Shown: positions 39,082 through 45,186 of the stretch, piece after piece | How the letters are laid out: each line of letters starts with the position of its first letter | How positions within the stretch are numbered: the first letter of the stretch is position 1 | Made by a program: the position numbers and the translations under genes | From: Methanothermobacter sp049720995 | GTDB lineage: Archaea; Methanobacteriota; Methanobacteria; Methanobacteriales; Methanothermobacteraceae | DNA length: 45,186 nt | Direction: 5' to 3' | NCBI RefSeq assembly: GCF_049720995.1 | Contig: NZ_JBNASF010000014.1 | Span: 1-45,186 of the forward strand | The notes under the pieces: model-generated | Databases searched by the model: none | Told to the model about the DNA's origin: nothing | Seen by the model: the letters and a program-made list of their open reading frames with translations, nothing else

Positions 39082-39159
39082 CCTTCTTTCTTATTCAATA
39101 GAGTCATAGATGTCCAGAAAATGAAGCATAAGCGGTTATATCTGAATTAATACCGGTTA

Positions 39160-39238
39160 ATACTGATATGTGCAGTATGGCTTGTTCTATAATGAGCTAT
39201 GCTCTGGAGGTTGGAGGATGAACTTCGGTATAACCTGA
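39160..39238 (+). promoter_or_regulatory. mrt leader with two small hairpins and a mini-ORF
   Basis: ATACTG (39160-39165) pairs with CAGTAT (39173-39178), and GAGC (39194-39197) with GCTC (39201-39204). Directly after comes GGAGGTTGGAGG (39206-39217) and an ATG (39218) opening a six-codon frame, MNFGIT, that ends at TGA 39236-39238. A strong ribosome site on so short a frame suggests leader translation or a decoy initiation site. Function is inference. The remaining leader to 39372 is A/T-rich without further structure that I can see. Confidence 0.4.
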
Positions 39239-39372
39239 AGGCACATTTAGAGACATTGAATCTGAGATGAACACTGTTAAGACCATAAACCAAACCAATA
39301 ACCCCCTCACATTCAATAATAAATTAATAAATTTTATTAATAAACAAATAAAAACCAAGAGGTGTGAATACC

Positions 39373-40704
39373 ATGCCAATGTATGAAGACAGAATAGATC
39401 TCTATGGGGCAGATGGTAAGCTCCTTGAGGAGGATGTTCCTCTTGAAGCCATAAGCCCCCTTAAGAACCCGACAATAGCAAACCTGGTAAGCGACGTGAA
39501 GAGGTCAGTTGCGGTGAACCTCGCCGGAATCGAGGGAAGCCTCAGGAAGGCAGCCCTTGGAGGAAAATCCAACTTCATCCCGGGAAGGGAAATTGAACTG
39601 CCAATCGTTGAAAACGCAGAGGCAATCGCTGAAAAGGTCAAAAAACTCGTCCAGACCTCAGAGGACGACGACACAAACATACGCCTCATAAACAACGGCC
39701 AGCAGATCCTGGTACAGGTCCCAACAACAAGGATGGGTGTAGCAGCAGACTACACCGTCTCAGCACTTGTCACAGGGGCAGCAGTTGTACAGGCAATCAT
39801 CGACGAATTCGACGTGGACATGTTCGATGCAAATGCAGTTAAAACAGCTGTAATGGGAAGATACCCACAGACAGTGGACTTCACAGGGGCCAACCTCTCA
39901 ACACTCCTCGGACCACCTGTGCTCCTTGAGGGACTTGGATACGGTCTCAGGAACATAATGGCAAACCACGTCGTTGCCATCACAAGAAAGAACACACTCA
40001 ACGCATCAGCACTATCATCCATACTCGAACAGACAGCAATGTTCGAAACAGGTGACGCTGTCGGGGCATTCGAAAGAATGCACCTCCTTGGACTTGCATA
40101 CCAGGGACTCAACGCCAACAACCTTCTCTTTGACCTGGTTAAAGAGAACGGTAAGGGCACAGTAGGTACAGTAATAGCTTCACTGGTGGAAAGGGCAGTT
40201 GAGGACGGAGTCGTTAAAGTGGCCAGGGAGATGAACTCAGGCTACAAGGTCTACGAACCAGCCGACTGGGCACTATGGAATGCCTACGCAGCAACAGGAC
40301 TCCTTGCAGCAACAATAGTCAACGTGGGAGCAGCAAGGGCAGCCCAGGGCGTTGCATCAACAGTGCTCTACTACAACGACATCCTTGAATACGAAACAGG
40401 ACTCCCAGGCGTGGACTTCGGAAGGGCCATGGGTACAGCAGTGGGATTCTCATTCTTCAGCCACTCCATCTATGGTGGAGGAGGTCCAGGTATATTCCAC
40501 GGAAACCACGTCGTAACAAGGCACAGTAAGGGATTCGCCCTCCCATGCGTGGCTGCAGCCATGTGTCTTGACGCAGGAACACAGATGTTCTCAGTTGAAA
40601 AGACATCAGGACTCATAGGATCAGTTTACAGCGAAATAGACTACTTCAGGGAACCAATAGTCAACGTTGCAAAAGGTGCTGCAGAGGTAAAGGACCAGTT
40701 ATAG
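39373..40704 (+). CDS. mrtB: methyl-coenzyme M reductase II, beta subunit
   Basis: The start is ATG 39373 (MPMYEDRIDLYGADGKLL), with GAGGTG eight bases upstream, giving 443 residues as in McrB. GTG 39364 lies inside the ribosome site. The active-site segment '[23 protein letters not shown]' is conserved. Mrt is the MCR isoenzyme made at high H2 in this genus, whereas Mcr dominates when H2 limits. It is first in mrtBDGA. Confidence 0.97.
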   Translation: MPMYEDRIDLYGADGKLLEEDVPLEAISPLKNPTIANLVSDVKRSVAVNLAGIEGSLRKAALGGKSNFIPGREIELPIVENAEAIAEKVKKLVQTSEDDDTNIRLINNGQQILVQVPTTRMGVAADYTVSALVTGAAVVQAIIDEFDVDMFDANAVKTAVMGRYPQTVDFTGANLSTLLGPPVLLEGLGYGLRNIMANHVVAITRKNTLNASALSSILEQTAMFETGDAVGAFERMHLLGLAYQGLNANNLLFDLVKENGKGTVGTVIASLVERAVEDGVVKVAREMNSGYKVYEPADWALWNAYAATGLLAATIVNVGAARAAQGVASTVLYYNDILEYETGLPGVDFGRAMGTAVGFSFFSHSIYGGGGPGIFHGNHVVTRHSKGFALPCVAAAMCLDAGTQMFSVEKTSGLIGSVYSEIDYFREPIVNVAKGAAEVKDQL

Positions 40705-40723
40705 GCTTAAACGGGGAGTTGAA

Positions 40724-41209
40724 ATGCCAGAAACAGGATTCGTCGATGTGAAGATATTTCCCCAGAGGCTCCTGAAACCGGAAACCGTTGAGAAACTGCT
40801 GAACAGCATCTACGCCCTTGAGGGTATAGTCAGGGTACTGGTTCATGGACCGTCGATACCCGACAGGGTTTACTATGGACCTGCAAGGGGCACAGAGGTT
40901 AAACACAGCGACCGGAGAAGAATAATGGTGCGTGGAGAGGAGGTTGAACTCCGCGTTAAGGTCGGAGAGGTCATAGTCGGGATACTCCCGGAGGCCCTGG
41001 AGGATAACATGGAGAAAATCGATGAAATCCTGAGGGAAGTGCTCCCCTGTCCCTATAAGCTATTCATAGGTGCCTTCACAAAGAAGGACATCACCATATC
41101 CGATTACCTCAAATACGGTCTCAACTTTGAGGACAAAATCGACCCCAGGATAATCGGTATGGCTGATCCAAGTTCAAGGGTGAAGGACACCGTTATTAAC
41201 ATAAAATGA
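40724..41209 (+). CDS. mrtD: methyl-coenzyme M reductase II operon protein D
   Basis: This 161-residue McrD homologue begins with the family opening 'VDVKIFPQRLLKPETVEKLL'. Compared with McrD it carries an N-terminal extension and an insertion near 'YYGPARGTEVKHSDRR'. The presumed role is assembly of MCR II. It lies between mrtB and mrtG. No mcrC homologue is found in this operon. Confidence 0.95.
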   Translation: MPETGFVDVKIFPQRLLKPETVEKLLNSIYALEGIVRVLVHGPSIPDRVYYGPARGTEVKHSDRRRIMVRGEEVELRVKVGEVIVGILPEALEDNMEKIDEILREVLPCPYKLFIGAFTKKDITISDYLKYGLNFEDKIDPRIIGMADPSSRVKDTVINIK

Positions 41210-41224
41210 TTGTGAGGTTATGAT

Positions 41225-42022
41225 ATGTCTTACAAAGCCCAGTACACTCCTGGAGAAACCCAGATAGCTGAAAACAGAAGAAAACACATGGACCCTGATT
41301 ACGAATTCCGTAAATTAAGGGAAGTATCAGACGAGGACCTGGTCAAGGTCCTGGGACACAGAAACCCCGGTGAAAGTTACAAGTCAGTGCACCCACCACT
41401 GGATGAGATGGACTTCGAGGAGGACATCGTAAGGGACATGGTTGAACCCATACAGGGTGCAAAGGAAGGTGTGAGGGTCAGGTACATCCAGTTTGCAGAC
41501 TCCATGTACAATGCACCTGCCCAGCCCTATGACAGGGCAAGGACCTACATGTGGAGGTACCGTGGTGTTGACACAGGTACACTCTCAGGAAGGCAGGTCA
41601 TTGAGATGAGGGAACTTGACCTTGAGGGAGTCTCAAAGGAACTGGTGGAAACCGAGCTCTTTGACCCTGCAACAACCGGTATAAGGGGTGCAACAGTTCA
41701 CGGACACTCCCTGAGGCTCGATGAAAACGGTCTAATGTTCGACGCCCTCCAGAGGTACGTCTTCGATGAGGAGAAGGGCCAAGTGGTCTACGTCAAGGAC
41801 CAGGTAGGAAGGCCCCTTGACGAGCCAGTGGACATGGGCCAGCCCCTCGGCGAGGATGAACTCAAGAAGATCACCACAATCTACAGGAAGGACAACATCG
41901 CTATGAGGGATGATAAAGAGGCAATTGAAGTTGTTGAAAACATACACACCGGCCGTACCCTGGGCGGATTCGGTATGGACGTATTCAAGGATGACCTAAG
42001 AAAAAGGCTAGGTGATGATTAA
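41225..42022 (+). CDS. mrtG: methyl-coenzyme M reductase II, gamma subunit
   Basis: This 265-residue protein is homologous to McrG ('RYIQFADSMYNAPAQPYDRARTYMWRYRGVDTGTLSGRQ') and has a ~15-residue C-terminal extension. The start ATG follows GAGGTTATGAT. The stop overlaps the mrtA ATG (TAATG). Confidence 0.97.
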   Translation: MSYKAQYTPGETQIAENRRKHMDPDYEFRKLREVSDEDLVKVLGHRNPGESYKSVHPPLDEMDFEEDIVRDMVEPIQGAKEGVRVRYIQFADSMYNAPAQPYDRARTYMWRYRGVDTGTLSGRQVIEMRELDLEGVSKELVETELFDPATTGIRGATVHGHSLRLDENGLMFDALQRYVFDEEKGQVVYVKDQVGRPLDEPVDMGQPLGEDELKKITTIYRKDNIAMRDDKEAIEVVENIHTGRTLGGFGMDVFKDDLRKRLGDD

Positions 42023-43683
42023 TGGATGAAAAGAAACTATTCCTTAAGGCTTTAAAGAAGAAGTTTGAGGGGGAAGACCCTGACGAAAAATACACAAACT
42101 TCTACTGCTTCGGCGGATGGGAACAGTCCGCACGTAAAAAAGAATTCACAGAGTACGCCAAGAAGGCAGCAGAGAAGAGGGGCGGAATACCATTCTACAA
42201 CCCTGACATAGGCGTGCCACTGGGTCAGAGGAAACTCATGGCATACAGGGTTTCAGGAACAGACGCCTACGTTGAAGGTGACGACCTCCACTTCGTGAAC
42301 AACGCAGCCATCCAGCAGATGGTGGACGACATAAAAAGGACAGTTATAGTGGGTATGGACACAGCACACGCCGTCCTTGAGAAGAGGCTCGGTGTGGAGG
42401 TAACCCCTGAGACAATCAACGAGTACATGGAGGCAATCAACCACGCACTCCCAGGCGGTGCCGTTGTCCAGGAGCACATGGTCGAGGTACACCCGGGACT
42501 CGTGGAGGACTGCTACGCCAAGATCTTCACAGGAGACGACAACCTGGCAGATGAACTGGACAAGAGGATACTCATAGACATAAACAAGGAGTTCCCTGAA
42601 GAGCAGGCCGAGCAGCTCAAAAGCTACATTGGAAACAGGACCTACCAGGTTAACAGGGTCCCAACAATAGTCGTGAGGACCTGTGACGGCGGTACAGTCT
42701 CAAGATGGTCTGCAATGCAGATCGGTATGAGCTTCATATCAGCATACAAACTCTGTGCAGGTGAAGCAGCAATCGCTGACTTCTCATACGCCGCAAAACA
42801 CGCAGACGTTATAGAGATGGGTACAATAATGCCTGCAAGGAGGGCAAGGGGACCAAACGAACCCGGTGGAGTTGCCTTCGGAACATTCGCAGACATAGTC
42901 CAGACCTCAAGGGTTTCAGATGACCCTGCAAACATATCACTTGAGGTCATAGCAGGTGCAGCAGCACTCTACGACCAGGTCTGGCTCGGCTCATACATGT
43001 CAGGTGGTGTCGGATTCACCCAGTACGCAACAGCATCCTACACCGACGACATCCTCGACGACTTCGTCTACTACGGTATGGAGTACGTGGATGACAAGTA
43101 CGGAATCTGCGGAACAAAACCAACAATGGATGTCGTCAGGGACATCTCAACAGAGGTCACACTCTACAGCCTTGAACAGTACGAGGAATACCCAACCCTC
43201 CTGGAGGACCACTTCGGAGGATCACAGAGGGCAGCTGTTGCAGCCGCAGCAGCAGGATGTTCAACAGCCTTCGCAACCGGAAACTCAAACGCAGGTATCA
43301 ACGGATGGTACCTCAGCCAGATACTCCACAAGGAGGCCCACAGCAGGCTCGGATTCTACGGATACGACCTGCAGGACCAGTGCGGTGCATCCAATTCACT
43401 CTCAATCAGGAGCGATGAGGGACTCATACACGAACTCCGTGGACCTAACTATCCGAACTACGCAATGAACGTGGGTCACCAGCCAGAGTACGCTGGTATA
43501 GCCCAGGCACCTCACGCTGCAAGGGGAGACGCCTTCTGTACAAACCCACTCATAAAGGTTGCATTTGCAGATAAGGACCTCGCCTTTGACTTCACATCAC
43601 CAAGGAAGTCAATCGCAGCAGGTGCCCTCAGGGAGTTCATGCCAGAGGGTGAAAGGGACCTCATCATACCAGCTGGAAAATAA
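42022..43683 (+). CDS. mrtA: methyl-coenzyme M reductase II, alpha subunit
   Basis: This 553-residue catalytic subunit of MCR II is similar to McrA along its full length with a +3 offset. The modified-residue positions are all retained: His260, Arg274, Gln403, Gly448, Asp453 and Cys455 (same 'GFYGYDLQDQCGASN' segment). Both isoenzymes are therefore possible substrates of Mmp10 and the other modifying enzymes. It is last in mrtBDGA. Confidence 0.98.
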   Translation: MDEKKLFLKALKKKFEGEDPDEKYTNFYCFGGWEQSARKKEFTEYAKKAAEKRGGIPFYNPDIGVPLGQRKLMAYRVSGTDAYVEGDDLHFVNNAAIQQMVDDIKRTVIVGMDTAHAVLEKRLGVEVTPETINEYMEAINHALPGGAVVQEHMVEVHPGLVEDCYAKIFTGDDNLADELDKRILIDINKEFPEEQAEQLKSYIGNRTYQVNRVPTIVVRTCDGGTVSRWSAMQIGMSFISAYKLCAGEAAIADFSYAAKHADVIEMGTIMPARRARGPNEPGGVAFGTFADIVQTSRVSDDPANISLEVIAGAAALYDQVWLGSYMSGGVGFTQYATASYTDDILDDFVYYGMEYVDDKYGICGTKPTMDVVRDISTEVTLYSLEQYEEYPTLLEDHFGGSQRAAVAAAAAGCSTAFATGNSNAGINGWYLSQILHKEAHSRLGFYGYDLQDQCGASNSLSIRSDEGLIHELRGPNYPNYAMNVGHQPEYAGIAQAPHAARGDAFCTNPLIKVAFADKDLAFDFTSPRKSIAAGALREFMPEGERDLIIPAGK

Positions 43684-43693
43684 TTCCAGCATA

Positions 43694-43720
43694 AAACCTT
43701 TTATTTTTAAAAATAGGTTT
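43694..43720 (+). terminator. terminator after mrtA
   Basis: AAACCT (43694-43699) pairs with AGGTTT (43715-43720), with an A/T-rich inner stem (ATTTTT/AAAAAT). The inner T-run gives the U-rich character of archaeal terminators. The hairpin is symmetrical and could also stop the convergent cooT-like gene. Nothing else is seen in 43721-43839 beyond A/T-rich DNA. Confidence 0.55.
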
Positions 43721-43839
43721 CAGAAGTTACTGATAGAGAATTCTGTATTTAGAAATTTTTCAAAAACTAATTCCCTGTTTCTGTGGTTTAACTTGAGCTG
43801 TTGAGTGGATCTATTGAATAATATATTTTAAGAAAAAGG

Positions 43840-44022
43840 TTATTTTTTCTGCTTTATGTAAATTCTGTGTTTATCGAGGTCCAGCCTTGTGAGTTTTCCT
43901 TCAAACTTCTTCGTTGAGTTGAGGACATCGGTTGCTTTAATTCCATCTTCAAGGACCTCGATGAGTATAACATCCTCCATTAGGAGGTCTCCATCCTCAG
44001 AGTATAGGTTTGATTCACACAT
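43840..44022 (-). CDS. small CooT-like metal-binding protein
   Basis: The start is ATG 44022 with GGAGG eight bases upstream, giving 60 residues: MCESNLYSEDGDLLMEDVIL and a C-terminal 'GKLTRLDLDKHRIYI'. This matches the CooT family of small beta proteins, in which Cys2 binds nickel. A longer frame from 44085 lacks a ribosome site and would hide the conserved M-C-E start. The gene is convergent with mrtA, whose product needs nickel for F430, so nickel handling is an attractive but inferred role. A regulatory dyad overlaps its promoter. Confidence 0.72.
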   Translation of the reverse strand: MCESNLYSEDGDLLMEDVILIEVLEDGIKATDVLNSTKKFEGKLTRLDLDKHRIYIKQKK

Positions 44023-44054
44023 ATCATGGCCTCCATTGGTATTGAGTTTGGGAG

Positions 44055-44083
44055 TATATTGATTTTCCAATATAAATTTTTTC
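44055..44083 (-). promoter_or_regulatory. promoter and dyad of the CooT-like gene
   Basis: On the minus strand GAAAAAATTTATATTGG (44083-44067) is a strong BRE/TATA. TATATTG (44055-44061) and CAATATA (44068-44074) form a 7-bp inverted repeat with a 6-base spacer, overlapping the downstream half of the TATA box. A repressor bound there would block the promoter (inference). It does not match the known bacterial NikR site. Confidence 0.55.
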
Positions 44084-44140
44084 ATTATTAATCATGTAAT
44101 TAAGCGGTAGATCCGGGCTTAGCTGCGGATAAAAAAAATG

Positions 44141-44157
44141 GAAATTTTTATATACAC
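44141..44157 (+). promoter_or_regulatory. promoter of the secreted protein gene
   Basis: GAAATTTTTATATACAC fits an archaeal promoter. The start is expected near 44176, about 60 bases before the ATG at 44234. Confidence 0.55.
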
Positions 44158-44233
44158 ATTAATACAATTAATTTTATAAATATCCCAGAACAAGACATTA
44201 AACAGGTTTACGTAGATATATTTGAAAGTGGGG

Positions 44234-45186
44234 ATGAATAAATTGGTAAATAAATATTTACTATATTCAGCGGCAGTTTTTGTTTTGTTCTCATTGATAG
44301 GCACTACATACGCCTTTGATGATCAAAATTCTTCGGATATTATTATTTATGGAACTGTTTATAACTGTAGAAACTTAAACGAAACCATCGCTGGGGTTAA
44401 TGTAACTGCACATACAGATGGAGGACATGTCATCAGCAATATAACGGATTCTCATGGGTCATACACACTTAATGTTACCCCATCAAAGACAGTGACCCTT
44501 CATGCACGCTACAGAGGACATCTTGAGAGTGTTAAGGTTATTGAAATAAATAATGAAACATCCATAAAGGTTGACCTATCACTTGGACAGCCGGCAGTTA
44601 CGCTCACAGGACCCTCAGAATCATTCATAAACGAGAACTTCCAGATAAACGTCGATTTTGATAACAATGGCACTACACCAGGCTTTGGACCCATAGTAGA
44701 ACTCATACTCCCCCCACAGATAACTTTTCTGAATTCAAGCTACCTGGGATTCCCGACAAAATACGTAAATGTTGGAATATTCCCGGATTCAGGTGAACTT
44801 CTGGATCCCCTCACAAGAAACATTACATTGGGTCCTCCAGGTTATAGTCTCCTTGTCATAGAATACCCATTTGGCAGTTTTGCCCCTGAACAGCCCCCTG
44901 CAGAGATGATAACAAACCTGAAAATGGCACTGAATGCAACAGTAGGTCTGCCACTTAATATAACAGCGCTACCGATATTCCGGTTTGGTAATGACCCCCT
45001 TGATGATCCAACAGTCGACCCACCCATCTATGGTGAAGCAAAAAATATCACCATCATCCCCTCGGTAATAAGGATCAATAAAAGGGCTGTTCTGCATGAG
45101 GATGAAACTGCAACAGGTCCAAACTATCCATTTGATTACATTATAGAAGTGGACGTGGCAGATGGCGCCACAATAGAAAATTTAAC
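44234..45186 (+). CDS. secreted adhesin-like protein, 5' part only
   Basis: The frame runs off the window after 317 codons. It starts MNKLVNKYLLYSAAVFVLFSL at ATG 44234, directly after GTGGGG. TTG 44243 has better spacing to that site and is an alternative. A signal peptide ends near 'TTYA'. Residues ~35-105 resemble a carboxypeptidase-regulatory-like beta domain ('GTVYNCRNLNETIAGVNVTAH...DSHGSYTLNVTPSKTVTLHARY'). After that comes a beta-rich part like repeat domains of surface proteins. At least ten N-x-S/T sequons suggest glycosylation. It is probably a cell-surface protein, with function unknown. Confidence 0.75.
   Translation, partial: MNKLVNKYLLYSAAVFVLFSLIGTTYAFDDQNSSDIIIYGTVYNCRNLNETIAGVNVTAHTDGGHVISNITDSHGSYTLNVTPSKTVTLHARYRGHLESVKVIEINNETSIKVDLSLGQPAVTLTGPSESFINENFQINVDFDNNGTTPGFGPIVELILPPQITFLNSSYLGFPTKYVNVGIFPDSGELLDPLTRNITLGPPGYSLLVIEYPFGSFAPEQPPAEMITNLKMALNATVGLPLNITALPIFRFGNDPLDDPTVDPPIYGEAKNITIIPSVIRINKRAVLHEDETATGPNYPFDYIIEVDVADGATIENL

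Noticed and set aside
43840..44085. 81-residue version of the CooT-like protein starting at 44085
   Set aside because: The extra 21 residues have no ribosome site and overlap the promoter and dyad. ATG 44022 has GGAGG at good spacing and gives the family's M-C start.

Overview
This window comes from a hydrogenotrophic methanogen of the genus Methanothermobacter (M. thermautotrophicus / M. marburgensis group). The McrA, MrtA, Mtr, Mvh and Hmd proteins match that genus closely as I remember it. The gene order mcr-mtr, hmd-hcg, flp, mvh, mrt is its known methane-gene region, read here from mcr towards mrt. Promoters are archaeal (A-rich BRE plus TTTATATA-type TATA box) and ribosome sites are GGAGG/GGTG.

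Layout. (1) 1-5170, plus strand: a compact set of metal or Fe-S handling genes: a DUF134 regulator, two NifX-family proteins, an Mrp/NBP35 carrier ATPase, two MinD-type ATPases with a ferredoxin insert (the first split by a frameshift in an A10 run) and a cation-diffusion-facilitator transporter fused to a NifX-like domain. (2) 5195-7731, minus strand: two overlapping cobalamin-type radical SAM genes, one of them Mmp10, the McrA arginine methylase. (3) 8038-17805, plus strand: mcrBDCGA (methyl-coenzyme M reductase I), then mtrEDCBAFGH (the Na+-pumping methyltransferase). (4) 17988-21844, plus strand: a Na+/Ca2+ exchanger family protein, a UspA protein, methanogenesis marker 14, CobY and a PRC-barrel protein. 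(5) 22043-29540, minus strand: sufC-sufB and the whole hmd-hcgABCDEF set, i.e. the [Fe]-hydrogenase and the enzymes that build its FeGP cofactor. (6) 30137-38943, plus strand: flpE, flpC, flpB, flpD, then flpA (hcgG), then mvhDGAB ([NiFe]-hydrogenase with its polyferredoxin). (7) 39373-43683, plus strand: mrtBDGA (methyl-coenzyme M reductase II). (8) the end: a small CooT-like protein on the minus strand and the first 317 codons of a secreted adhesin-like protein.

Together the genes cover the last steps of methanogenesis from H2/CO2. Hmd reduces methenyl-H4MPT with H2. Mtr moves the methyl group to coenzyme M and exports Na+. Mcr or Mrt releases methane, leaving the heterodisulfide. MvhADG takes electrons from H2 to heterodisulfide reductase, which is not in this window. 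Accessory genes modify McrA, supply corrinoid (CobY), make Fe-S clusters (SufBC) and build the FeGP cofactor.

The main unexplained signals are in non-coding DNA and at gene edges. They include a three-way-junction leader upstream of mcrB with an anti-Shine-Dalgarno segment, a candidate structured small RNA divergent from hmd, a sufC gene whose only plausible start is CTG, a 57-bp tandem duplication at the end of sufB, a dyad-controlled CooT-like gene beside mrt, and a transporter-NifX fusion in the metal cluster. I saw no tRNA, rRNA, insertion sequence or CRISPR array.
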